A DNA stretch of 64,000 nucleotides, taken from positions 1 through 64,000 of the forward strand of contig JAPKZB010000074.1 of the NCBI GenBank assembly GCA_026393985.1. The letters are read 5' to 3'. Under the pieces are notes generated by a model. That model ran no database searches, was not told the DNA's origin, and saw nothing but the letters and a program-made list of their open reading frames with translations. Source of the DNA: Acidobacteriota bacterium. Its GTDB lineage: Bacteria; Acidobacteriota; Terriglobia; Bryobacterales; Bryobacteraceae. A program made the translations under genes and the position numbers. Shown piece by piece: positions 52,169-59,868 of this stretch (positions within the stretch are counted from its first letter, which is position 1; each line of letters opens with the position of its first letter).

Positions 52169-52856
52169 ACCGAATCGGCTGGCCCTCCCAGTTATACAGA
52201 TCGAGCCCGGCGCCCAGCAGCAGGGCATGGCCCCCGGCGTAGTCCCAGCCCACGGGATTGTTCGTGGAAACCGCGGCCAGCGCCTCTCCCGCCGCGACCA
52301 GCGCGAGGCGGTAGGCGATGCTCGCCACGGCGCGGTAGCGATGCGGGGCCGCCAGTCGCGCATTCGCTTCGGGATTCTTATCCGCGTCCTGCGATAACAG
52401 AATCGTCTTCGGGAGCGACGCTGCGTCCCCCACCACCGGCTGGCGGTTGCGCTGCACCGGGCCCAACCCCTCGGCCCAGGTGAACAGATCGCCGTTGTCG
52501 TCGGGCGCGGCGTAGGCGTAGACCACCCCGAGCACCGGCCGGCCATCGCGCAGCAGCGCAATCGACACCGACGCCCCCCGGCCCCCTTTCTGGAAGGAGG
52601 AAGTCCCGTCATTGGGATCGACCAGCCAAAGATGCCGTTCCTCGTCGCCGGGAGAGTCAACTAAGTGAAGCTCCTCGCCGTGGTAACCGTAATCGGGAAA
52701 CGCCGTCTTCAGACTCCGGTAGATCTCTCTTTCGGTGGGCGTATCGTAATCCTCCCCCTCGTGCGAAGCGCCATGAAACGCTTTCCGTAGATTCGCTCCG
52801 GCGCACAAAGCAGTCTCGATGGCACACTCCAACGCCGCCCGGTAGTTAGTTTGCAT
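52056..52856 (-). CDS. Inositol monophosphatase-like domain, N-terminal half of the fusion
   Basis: An IMPase-fold phosphatase (FIG superfamily, which also holds CysQ and 3'-nucleotidases). Metal ligands are in GEELHLVDSPGDEE, in VDPNDGTSSF (DPxDGT), and in GWDYAGGHALLLGAG. It is predicted to remove phosphate from a sugar- or nucleotide-phosphate. The frame is good to CYGGG and then runs into 20 residues of nonsense, whereas the ARG frame picks up without a gap. ATG 52856 is used. It is the first gene of the cassette. Confidence 0.82.
   Translation of the reverse strand: MQTNYRAALECAIETALCAGANLRKAFHGASHEGEDYDTPTEREIYRSLKTAFPDYGYHGEELHLVDSPGDEERHLWLVDPNDGTSSFQKGGRGASVSIALLRDGRPVLGVVYAYAAPDDNGDLFTWAEGLGPVQRNRQPVVGDAASLPKTILLSQDADKNPEANARLAAPHRYRAVASIAYRLALVAAGEALAAVSTNNPVGWDYAGGHALLLGAGLDLYNWEGQPIRYAADGNSGCGGRCYGGGGGDRRGVGHARLVRGAPAPG
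52120..52127 (-). other. Poly-G(8) frameshift site at the phosphatase/ARG junction
   Basis: Eight consecutive Gs on the minus strand (TAC-G8-CGG). With G7 the two flanking domain frames join as CYGGAEAIAAELA; with G8 the phosphatase stops at 52056. Either a sequencing error, a phase-variable tract, or a transcriptional slippage site. Confidence 0.8.
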
Positions 52857-52888
52857 ATCCGTATCAGTAAATCGGTCTCTAAGATCGT

Positions 52889-52909
52889 AACACTGGTCAG
52901 GCCAGTGTT
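52889..52909. promoter_or_regulatory. Perfect inverted repeat upstream of the cassette
   Basis: AACACTGG-N5-CCAGTGTT, 8-bp arms, 33 bases upstream of the phosphatase-ARG start and 53 before the divergent metalloprotease gene. It is a good operator shape; with no T-run it is not a terminator. Confidence 0.6.
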
Positions 52910-52947
52910 TAGCTCGGCGCAGGCTATCTCCCGGGAACGCCATCTGA

Positions 52948-52953
52948 TATAGT
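52948..52953 (+). promoter_or_regulatory. Possible -10 box for the metalloprotease gene
   Basis: TATAGT 8 bases before the ATG at 52962; no Shine-Dalgarno is present, so the mRNA would be almost leaderless. No clear -35. Confidence 0.3.
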
Positions 52954-52961
52954 CAGCGATC

Positions 52962-53996
52962 ATGCCTAAGCCTACCCCTCTCCCGCGCGTCTGCATTGAC
53001 CGGGTACTTCCCAAAGATGCGATGAAGTACCAGTTCACCCGCCGCCTCGGCCGGCCCGGTATCCTTCATGCGGTAGCGCCCATCGGCAAGACATGGATCA
53101 ACGGCTCCACGCTCCGGGTTCGCTTCCTGGGTGGCACGGCCGCCGAACGCACGATCGTCAAAGAACAGGCCGGCTGGTGGACGCAGCACGCCAATCTGAA
53201 GTTCGACTTCAACAACGCGCCCGACGCCGAAATCCGCATCTCCTTCGATAAGAACGACGGCGCGTGGAGCTATGTCGGCACCGATGCCAAAGGCATCTCT
53301 CAAGGCGAAGCTACCATGAACCTCGGCTTCCTCGACGGCGGCACCGTCGCTCACGAGTTCGGTCACGCCATCGGTTTGGCGCATGAGCATCAGAATCCCG
53401 ATGGCGGCATTCAATGGAATGAACCGGTCGTCATCTCCTCGCTCGCCGGCTCGCCCAACTTCTGGACCCCGGAGCAGACTCGGCATAACGTCCTCAGCAA
53501 ATACACGGCGAATCAGCTGAACGGTACCAAGTTCGATCCGGATTCGATCATGCTCTACTTCTTTCCTGCCTCCTGGACGCTGAACGGCATTGCCACCGAG
53601 CAGAACGAGGTCCTCTCGGAAACCGACAAGTTGTTCATCAAAAGCGCCCGGATGTATCCCCCCAACGGACCCATCGAAAGCAAACTGCTCGAACTGAAAC
53701 CGGGCGGATCGCCGCTTGGTGCCGACATCGGCAAGCCGGGCGAGGAGGATGTGTTCACCTTCAAGGTCAGCACGGGCGGAAGCTATCTTGTCGAAACGCA
53801 GGGAGCCACGGATACCGTCATGAAGTTATTCGGACCCAACTCACCCACCAATCTGATCGCCGAAGATGATGACTCCGGCGCCGGTTCCAATGCGCGTATC
53901 CGGGCCAGCCTGATTCCGGGCCAGTACTTTGTCCAGGTTCGGCACTGGGATCCGAAGAAGACCGGCAAGTACGCCGTGGGCGTCAGGAAAGGCTAA
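52962..53996 (+). CDS. Metzincin-type zinc protease with PPC domain
   Basis: A 344-residue zinc metalloprotease. The zinc motif HEFGHAIGLAHEHQ (HExxHxxGxxH, from about residue 128) is of the astacin/matrixin kind; MLYFFPASW could hold the Met-turn. Residues from about 240 form a pre-peptidase C-terminal (PPC) beta-sandwich (GEEDVFTFKVSTGGSYLVETQG, LIAEDDDSG, GQYFVQVRHW). Unusually, no signal peptide is seen, so it may act in the cytoplasm or be exported by other means. It diverges from the cassette and overlaps the convergent Fe-S gene by 14 bases. Confidence 0.85.
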   Translation: MPKPTPLPRVCIDRVLPKDAMKYQFTRRLGRPGILHAVAPIGKTWINGSTLRVRFLGGTAAERTIVKEQAGWWTQHANLKFDFNNAPDAEIRISFDKNDGAWSYVGTDAKGISQGEATMNLGFLDGGTVAHEFGHAIGLAHEHQNPDGGIQWNEPVVISSLAGSPNFWTPEQTRHNVLSKYTANQLNGTKFDPDSIMLYFFPASWTLNGIATEQNEVLSETDKLFIKSARMYPPNGPIESKLLELKPGGSPLGADIGKPGEEDVFTFKVSTGGSYLVETQGATDTVMKLFGPNSPTNLIAEDDDSGAGSNARIRASLIPGQYFVQVRHWDPKKTGKYAVGVRKG

Positions 53997-55020
53997 CGCC
54001 GCTGATCTGCACCAATCCCGACTGATTTTCGAGCCGCAGCACGCCCCGCGGGCAAACCTCCGCGCAGATGCCGCAGCCCACGCAGGAAGCTCGCGTGAAG
54101 CTCTCGTTGCGCTGCGCGTAGGTCCGCACATCAATCCCCATCTCGCAGTACTTCGAACACAGGCCGCAGGAGATGCACATATCCTCCTTCACCCGGATAT
54201 GAAAGCGTTTCCCGGCCTTCTGCGTAATCCCCAGCAGCGCCGCCATGGGGCAGAAGAAGCGGCACCAGACCCGCGTCCCGCCCAGCGGGTATAACCCCGT
54301 TCCCACCGCGCCCGATAAAATACTGCCCACCACCAGCCCGTACCAGGTCTGAAACTGCGCTACCGCCGGCGACTTACTCCCGCTGAACCAGGAATAGAAC
54401 AGCAGCCCGGTCAGCAGCAGGCTGATCCCCAGCACCGCGTGAATGCTCACTCGTTCGAAACGCCACGCCGCGCTCGACTTATCGCTCAAATGACGCCACG
54501 GCTCGCCCGCCGTGTTCGCCAACCCCCCGCAGCCGCACACCCACGAACAGTACCACCGCTTGCCGAACAGCGCCCCGAGCAGCGGCACCCCCACCAGGCT
54601 CGCCGCCAGCGTGTACACCACAAACGGCCACGGCTGCGCGAACAGATACTCCGGGTTCATGTAGTCGAACTTCAGCGGCCAGAAGTAACTCAGGTAGTAC
54701 TCGGGCTGATGCAGCGCCTTCAGCATCATCGGCACTGAGAAGGCGAACACCACCTGCACGAACATCACCACCGCCGTCCGCACCACCTGATACCGGTTGT
54801 TTCCGTACTTGCGGATCACCCCGATGCCGCCCGCCACCACCACCACCGTATACAGCAGCCCGTAGAGATCCCACTTGCTGCTCAACCCCACCCGCTGCGC
54901 CCACGGCGTCAGGCTCTCGGTAAAGTACAGCGCCATGTAGAACCACACAAGTAGCCCGGCTACCACCCAGCCCGTGATTCCCCGGTTGGTCAGGTCATGA
55001 TAAAGACGGTTCCGGATCAT
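53983..55020 (-). CDS. NapH/CcoG-like 4Fe-4S membrane protein
   Basis: A 345-residue protein with several transmembrane helices, two cysteine pairs in the membrane (WYCSWVCGCGG and VWCRFFCPMAA) and two C-terminal ferredoxin clusters (CISCGLCSKYCEMG and CVGCGICAEVCPRG). NapH and CcoG relatives move electrons across or along the membrane. It is coupled by ATGA to the FAD oxidoreductase upstream. Confidence 0.9.
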   Translation of the reverse strand: MIRNRLYHDLTNRGITGWVVAGLLVWFYMALYFTESLTPWAQRVGLSSKWDLYGLLYTVVVVAGGIGVIRKYGNNRYQVVRTAVVMFVQVVFAFSVPMMLKALHQPEYYLSYFWPLKFDYMNPEYLFAQPWPFVVYTLAASLVGVPLLGALFGKRWYCSWVCGCGGLANTAGEPWRHLSDKSSAAWRFERVSIHAVLGISLLLTGLLFYSWFSGSKSPAVAQFQTWYGLVVGSILSGAVGTGLYPLGGTRVWCRFFCPMAALLGITQKAGKRFHIRVKEDMCISCGLCSKYCEMGIDVRTYAQRNESFTRASCVGCGICAEVCPRGVLRLENQSGLVQISGVSLS

Positions 55021-56219
55021 AGCACCACCCGCCCGAACTCCCCATCGTACTGCGCCTCGTACAGCCGCGAGACAACCTCCTCCACCCGCCGACGCTCCTC
55101 CACCCAGCGCGCCAGCACCCGGTGGTTCCAGCGCGAACCCAGCATCGAGAAGCCCACCACGACCCCCTCCCGCTCAATCACCCGCACGCTCGCCTCCCGC
55201 CCCGGTAGCTTCCGGAAGCGGCCGGGCCCCGCCGCCGTCTCGCCCACCCCGGTCCACTCCAGATGAAAAAACTTCGCGCTGTTGTAGTAAGTCGGCGGGG
55301 TGTACTCTACGGTCTCACCCAGCATCGCCCGCGCCGCCGCCTCCCCCTGCCGCTTGGCCGCGTACCACAGCGGTTCAATCCGCCCCGCCACCTCGGCGCA
55401 ATCCCCGGCCGCATACACCCCGGGCAGGGAAGTGCGGAACGCCTGGTCCGTCACCACGCCCCGCCCGAGCGCCGGGGGCGTCTTCACGCGCCGTAGCCAG
55501 TCGATATTCGGCTCCACACCGATCGTTACCCCCACCATCTCGCAGGCGATCCGTTCGCCCGCCCGGGTCGTCACCCCGCTCACCCGCCCCTCGCCCTCGA
55601 GCGACGCAATCTCAGTCTCGAGCCGCAGATCCACCCCCTGCGCCCGCAGATGCGCCGCCACCATCGCCCCCTCCTCCGCGCTCAGCGCCGCCGGCCAGTA
55701 GCTCGCCTCCCGCACGAGAAAGGTCACCGGCACGCGGTGATGCAGCAGGCATTCCACCAGCTCCACCCCGATCAGTCCCCCCCCGGCCACCACCGCCCGC
55801 TGCGTCCCCGGCGTCCACCGCTCACAGGCGTCCAGGTCCTGCAGCGTGACCAACCGCACCACCCCGTCCAACTCCCGCTCCCATGCCGCCCGCCGCCCCC
55901 GCGAGCCCGTCGCCAGCAGCAGTCGGTCGTAGCGCAGGCTCTCGCCCCCCATCAGCCGCACCGTACGCTCGCCGGCGTCCAGGTCGACTACCCAGTCGAG
56001 GCGCCGCTCCAAACGCTGCTTCCGGTACACCTTGCGCTCATACGGCTCCAGGTCGCGCCGCTGCATAACGTCCATGTAGGCGTACATCAGCGCCGTGCGC
56101 GAGAAGAAATACTCGCTCTCCCCGCTAATGATCGTGATCTCGGCCCGCGGATCCCGCGCCCGCACCGCCATGGCGGCGGTGACGCCCGCTACCCCGTTGC
56201 CGACCACCACCAGGCGCAT
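55017..56219 (-). CDS. FAD/NAD(P)-dependent oxidoreductase
   Basis: A 400-residue pyridine-nucleotide-disulfide oxidoreductase family protein (ferredoxin or rubredoxin reductase / NirB-like type). FAD site VVVGNGVAGVTAAMAVR, YDRLLLATGS, NAD site AVVAGGGLIGVELVECL and the FAD-binding GVYAAGDCAE. It could pass NAD(P)H electrons to the coupled 4Fe-4S membrane protein. Confidence 0.9.
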   Translation of the reverse strand: MRLVVVGNGVAGVTAAMAVRARDPRAEITIISGESEYFFSRTALMYAYMDVMQRRDLEPYERKVYRKQRLERRLDWVVDLDAGERTVRLMGGESLRYDRLLLATGSRGRRAAWERELDGVVRLVTLQDLDACERWTPGTQRAVVAGGGLIGVELVECLLHHRVPVTFLVREASYWPAALSAEEGAMVAAHLRAQGVDLRLETEIASLEGEGRVSGVTTRAGERIACEMVGVTIGVEPNIDWLRRVKTPPALGRGVVTDQAFRTSLPGVYAAGDCAEVAGRIEPLWYAAKRQGEAAARAMLGETVEYTPPTYYNSAKFFHLEWTGVGETAAGPGRFRKLPGREASVRVIEREGVVVGFSMLGSRWNHRVLARWVEERRRVEEVVSRLYEAQYDGEFGRVVL

Positions 56220-56230
56220 AAAACGGCGCC

Positions 56231-56542
56231 CTACGGCAGCAGCGCCAGCGCGCCTTCCAGTTCCATCCGCGTATGCGTATCCCCGGCCTGCCGGGCCGCC
56301 TCAATCCCCCTCCGGTACATCGCGGCGGCCTCTTCCAGTTCGCCGGCCTTCTCGAGTGTCTGCCCGCCGTGGAAGTAGGCGGCGCAGTAGTCCGGCTTGT
56401 TTGCAATCAACTCCTCAAACTGCCGCACGGCATCGGCGTAGCGCCCCCCCTTGGCCAACTCCATCGCCAGTCCGTAGCGGGCAAAGGTATTCGCGGGGTC
56501 CTGGGCCAGCATGCCCTCTAAAATCTCCAACCGGGAACTCAT
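56231..56542 (-). CDS. Tetratricopeptide repeat protein
   Basis: A 103-residue protein with about three TPRs (PANTFARYGLAMELAKGGRYADAVRQFEELI, PDYCAAYFHGGQTLEKAGELEEAAAMYRRGI). Probably a protein adaptor; the partner may be the neighbouring oxidoreductase, 11 bases downstream. Confidence 0.85.
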   Translation of the reverse strand: MSSRLEILEGMLAQDPANTFARYGLAMELAKGGRYADAVRQFEELIANKPDYCAAYFHGGQTLEKAGELEEAAAMYRRGIEAARQAGDTHTRMELEGALALLP

Positions 56543-56582
56543 TCTCTCTATCCTACCCCGCGCTCCATCGTACCCTGAGGAT

Positions 56583-57068
56583 ATGCACCCTGATCAGCCG
56601 GGCCGCCCGGTCTCTGAATCCGCCTCCGAAATGAGCGAATTCGCCCTCCCCAACGACGCCAACGTCCTCGGCACCCTCTTCGGCGGAAAAGTCATGGCCA
56701 TGGTCGACCTCGCCGCCTCCCTTGCCGCCGCCCGGCACGCCCGCTGTCCTGTCGTCACGGCGTCTGTTGACCAGATGACGTTTCTCTACCCCATCCACAT
56801 CGGCCAGCTGGTGACCCTCAAATCCAGCGTCAACCGCGTATTCCGCACGTCCATGGAGGTCGGTGTAAAAGTCTTCATCGAAGACCTGCGGACCCGCGAG
56901 ATCAAACACACCTCTTCGGCCTATCTCACCTTCGTCGCCGTGGCGCCGGATGGTGGCAAGGTGCCGGTGATTTCCGTGATTCCCCAAACCGAGGCCGAAC
57001 AACGCCGATTCGACGAAGCCGGGCAAAGGCGCGCGGCCCGCTTGGCGATGAAAGTGAAAACGAAGTAG
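56583..57068 (+). CDS. Acyl-CoA thioesterase (YciA-like hotdog fold)
   Basis: A 161-residue hotdog thioesterase. LPNDANVLGTLFGGKVMAMVDLAASLAAARHA and VVTASVDQMTFLYPIHIGQLVTLKSSVNRVFRTSMEVGVKV are the active-site strands of the BFIT/YciA group. It hydrolyses acyl-CoA in the cytoplasm. ATG 56583 is used because an upstream ATG (56511) lacks homologous sequence. Confidence 0.9.
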   Translation: MHPDQPGRPVSESASEMSEFALPNDANVLGTLFGGKVMAMVDLAASLAAARHARCPVVTASVDQMTFLYPIHIGQLVTLKSSVNRVFRTSMEVGVKVFIEDLRTREIKHTSSAYLTFVAVAPDGGKVPVISVIPQTEAEQRRFDEAGQRRAARLAMKVKTK

Positions 57069-57071
57069 GCG

Positions 57072-57326
57072 CTACTCGCCGTCTTTGTACATGTACTTAA
57101 TATTGTGCTTGTACAACATCAGGTTCGGCGCGCCTTCCCGGTTGAACTTCAAGGCGCACTTGTCGTACCACTCGATCACGCCCTTCAACACTTCGCCGTC
57201 CTTCATCACGATGCACATCGGCGTCTTGGCCTGCATCTGCTTCATGTAATAAAAATTTTCGGCGTTGGTCTGGTCGGGCGGAACGGGCTTTTTGGCGGGA
57301 GCGGCGCTACGGGTCGGAGGAGGCAT
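57072..57326 (-). CDS. hfq: RNA chaperone Hfq
   Basis: An 84-residue Sm-like protein with a Pro/Ala/Lys N-terminal extension of about 22 residues. The Sm1 motif PMCIVMKDGEVLKGVIEWYDKCALKF and Sm2-type LMLYKHNIKYMYK (YKH as in Hfq) are clear. It would pair sRNAs with mRNAs. It ends the large core operon, 22 bases downstream of the holB stop region on the same strand. Confidence 0.85.
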   Translation of the reverse strand: MPPPTRSAAPAKKPVPPDQTNAENFYYMKQMQAKTPMCIVMKDGEVLKGVIEWYDKCALKFNREGAPNLMLYKHNIKYMYKDGE

Positions 57327-57348
57327 AGCAATTCTTATTCCTATTGCA

Positions 57349-58389
57349 TCACAAACGAACGCTGCTGCGCAGTTCGAGCACCATCGAGTCGAGCGCGATG
57401 CCCTTTTGAATGTTCCGCCGCAGCAGGTCCACCAGCTCGTCGGTCTTCTTCACGGCCTTCTGGATCCACGCAAAACTGATCGCCTGCGCCAACCCGCCAA
57501 GCTCCCGTTCAATGTCAAAGTTTCGCAGCTTGGCGTTCCTCGCCTGGCAGCGCAGCAGCAGCAGATCGTCCAGCAGCAGGTACAGCACCTTCAGGTGATT
57601 CTCGAGCTTCTCGGTCCGGCTCGCGTTGAGCGCCTCGGAGGTCTTCGCCCAGTCCGCCCAGGGCAGCATGCCGCACGCCGCGCCCAGCAGCGCCAGCATC
57701 TGCGCCCGCCGCTTGTCGTAGGCCTGCAGGTCGAGGCTCATCGCCAAACCCGGTGATCCGGCCGCGAGGGCAATCCGTCGCGCCGTGTCCTTCAGCCCCT
57801 TCTCGCGGGCAAAACCCGCCATCTCCTCTTCGTTCAGCGGCGTGAGATAAATCGGCACCGACCGGGAACGGATCGTCGGCAGCAGGTCATACGCGTTGGT
57901 TGCCGTGGCCACAATGATCAGATACGCCGGCGGCTCCTCGAGGGTCTTCAGCAGGGAGTTCGCGGCCTGCTCGTTGGCGCGGTCGATCTGGTCGATCAGA
58001 AAGACCTTCCGCGTTCCCTTGAGCGGCCCGTACTGCGCCCGCTCTTTCAACACGCGCATCTGCGGAATCGAGATCTGCCGCAGCGGACCCTCCGGGCAGA
58101 AGGTCACAAAATCGGGATAGGAGTTGAACAGAATCGGATCCTCGTTCCGCTTTTCCGCCGTCCACTTCTCCCGCTCGGCAATCACGTCCTGATTGGCGGC
58201 CAGCGACAGGTCGTCCTGCTCGATCAGCTCCGCGTGGCCAAGGAGTGAGGCCGCAAACCGGCGCGCCAGCGTCGCCTTGCCGATGCCTTCCGGCCCGGCC
58301 AGCAGGATCGTCTGCGGTAGCCGCTGCCCCCGCACCATCTCCCGCAGCACCCGCTGCGCTTCCGCGTTGCCGTGGAAGTTTTCAAACAT
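57349..58389 (-). CDS. holB: DNA polymerase III subunit delta'
   Basis: A 346-residue clamp-loader subunit. Starts MFENFHGNAEAQRVLREMVRGQRLPQTILLAGPEGIGKATLA (Walker A-like), then the VFLIDQIDRANEQAANSLLKTLEEPP sensor block. It acts with tau and delta to load the beta clamp. It overlaps tmk by 8 bases. Confidence 0.92.
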   Translation of the reverse strand: MFENFHGNAEAQRVLREMVRGQRLPQTILLAGPEGIGKATLARRFAASLLGHAELIEQDDLSLAANQDVIAEREKWTAEKRNEDPILFNSYPDFVTFCPEGPLRQISIPQMRVLKERAQYGPLKGTRKVFLIDQIDRANEQAANSLLKTLEEPPAYLIIVATATNAYDLLPTIRSRSVPIYLTPLNEEEMAGFAREKGLKDTARRIALAAGSPGLAMSLDLQAYDKRRAQMLALLGAACGMLPWADWAKTSEALNASRTEKLENHLKVLYLLLDDLLLLRCQARNAKLRNFDIERELGGLAQAISFAWIQKAVKKTDELVDLLRRNIQKGIALDSMVLELRSSVRL

Positions 58390-59023
58390 GCGGCTCCACC
58401 TCGGCCCAGATCGCCGCCGCCACGGCCTCCACACTCTGCCCGGCGTCAATCGTCCGGATGCGCTCCGGCTCCCCCGCCGCCAGCGCCAGGTAACCCCGCC
58501 GCACCCGCTCGTGAAACTCCTCGGCCTCGGACTCCATGCGCGACTCGTCCGGCCCCGCCTGTCCGGCGTTCCGCGCCCGCGCCCGGCTTAGCCCCGTCCG
58601 GTAGTCGATGTCGAGGTAGATGGTCAGGTCCGGCAATATCTCTTGGCAGGCTATGGCGTGCAGCTGACGCACGAGGCCCGCCGTCAGGCCCCGCCCCTCA
58701 CCCTGGTAAGCCAGCGTCGAATCGGTGAACCGGTCGGTCACCACCACGCGGCCCGCCGCCAGCGCCGGGCGAATCCATTCGTCTACGTTCTGCGCCCGGC
58801 AGGCAAAATAGAGCAGCATCTCGGCCCGCGGCGACAACGCTTCGTTTGCCGAATCGAGCAGAATCCGCCGAATCTGCCGCCCGATCGGGGTGCCGCCCGG
58901 CTCGGCCGTCTCAAGCACATCCTTGCCGTTCGCCCGCAGCCGTTCGAGCAGCAGCCGCATCTGCGTCGTCTTCCCGCAGCCGTCTCCACCTTCGAACGAC
59001 ACAAAAAAGCCTGGCTTACTCAT
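58382..59023 (-). CDS. tmk: Thymidylate kinase
   Basis: A 213-residue dTMP kinase. P-loop GGDGCGKT at residues 12-19, the DRF motif in VVVTDRFTDSTLAYQG, and the LID region ARARNAG. It makes dTDP. It is between udg4 and holB, with overlaps on both sides. Confidence 0.95.
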   Translation of the reverse strand: MSKPGFFVSFEGGDGCGKTTQMRLLLERLRANGKDVLETAEPGGTPIGRQIRRILLDSANEALSPRAEMLLYFACRAQNVDEWIRPALAAGRVVVTDRFTDSTLAYQGEGRGLTAGLVRQLHAIACQEILPDLTIYLDIDYRTGLSRARARNAGQAGPDESRMESEAEEFHERVRRGYLALAAGEPERIRTIDAGQSVEAVAAAIWAEVEPHV

Positions 59024-59868
59024 AAACCCTGGTCATACACAAAATGCAGAACCTTCTTCAGGTCCTCCCAGGCTTCCCGCTTGGCGTTTTGATTATACGG
59101 CCGCAGCAGGTAAGACGGATGGTAGGTCACCATCACCGGAATCTCGTGCCACTTCTGCCAGTTCCCGCGCAGCTTCGTCACGCCCTCTTTGGTCCCCAGC
59201 AGCGCCTTGGCCGCCGTCGAGCCCAGCGCGCAGATCGCCTTCGGGCGGATCGCCAGCAACTGCCGGAACAGGAACTGCCCGCAGATCTCCATCTCGTCCG
59301 GCATCGGCGTCCGGTTCTCCGGCGGCCGGCACTTGACGACGTTGGCAATGTACACGTCCGGCCGCAGGATGCGAATCCCTTCTTTGGCCGCCGTTCCCTC
59401 AATCATCTGCGTCAGCAGTTGCCCGGCCCGGCCGACAAACGGCAGGCCGCTCGCGTCCTCGTCCGCCCCCGGGCCCTCGCCCACAAAAACCAGCCGCGAA
59501 CTCTCGTTGCCCGACCCGAAGACAATCTTGTTTCGCCCCTCGCACAAGCGGCACCGGCGGCAATCGCCGATATCGGTCCGGATCGCTTCCATCGTGTCGC
59601 CTTCCGGCGCGAGCGGAATCAAGGCTGGGGTTTTCGGCGGGGGCACCGCGGCAGGAGGTTTCATGGCAGGGGAAAAAGACACGGGGGCCGGGGCCACGCG
59701 AGGCGGGGCGACGCGGGGCGGGGCGGCGGATGGGGGCAGCAGCGAGTTGAGGTCCTCGACCAGCTCCGGCAACGCCTCGGCCTCGAGCGCCGAGCCGCGC
59801 TGGTAGATCGTCTTCACCCCCAGGTCCTGGTAGAACTCGAGAAACTGTCGAATCTCGTCTCGCGTCAT
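59020..59868 (-). CDS. Family 4 uracil-DNA glycosylase, extended N-terminus
   Basis: A 282-residue iron-sulfur uracil-DNA glycosylase. Catalytic GEGPGADEDASGLPFVGRAG and the TYHPSYLLR motif. Cluster cysteines are C103, C106, C180 and C196 (16-residue spacing of the last two fits the family). About 90 extra N-terminal residues include a Pro/Ala linker (about 46-82), longer than usual. It removes uracil from DNA. Confidence 0.93.
   Translation of the reverse strand: MTRDEIRQFLEFYQDLGVKTIYQRGSALEAEALPELVEDLNSLLPPSAAPPRVAPPRVAPAPVSFSPAMKPPAAVPPPKTPALIPLAPEGDTMEAIRTDIGDCRRCRLCEGRNKIVFGSGNESSRLVFVGEGPGADEDASGLPFVGRAGQLLTQMIEGTAAKEGIRILRPDVYIANVVKCRPPENRTPMPDEMEICGQFLFRQLLAIRPKAICALGSTAAKALLGTKEGVTKLRGNWQKWHEIPVMVTYHPSYLLRPYNQNAKREAWEDLKKVLHFVYDQGL

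Noticed and set aside
52169-52660. N-terminal extension of the ADP-ribosylglycohydrolase frame
   Set aside because: It is an out-of-frame shadow of the phosphatase: Arg/Pro/Trp-rich with no domain, while the phosphatase frame over the same bases has intact catalytic motifs.
52857-52961. Sigma-54 promoter in front of the phosphatase-ARG gene
   Set aside because: No GG-N10-GC element with flanking consensus found on the minus strand; only the inverted repeat and weak sigma-70-like boxes.
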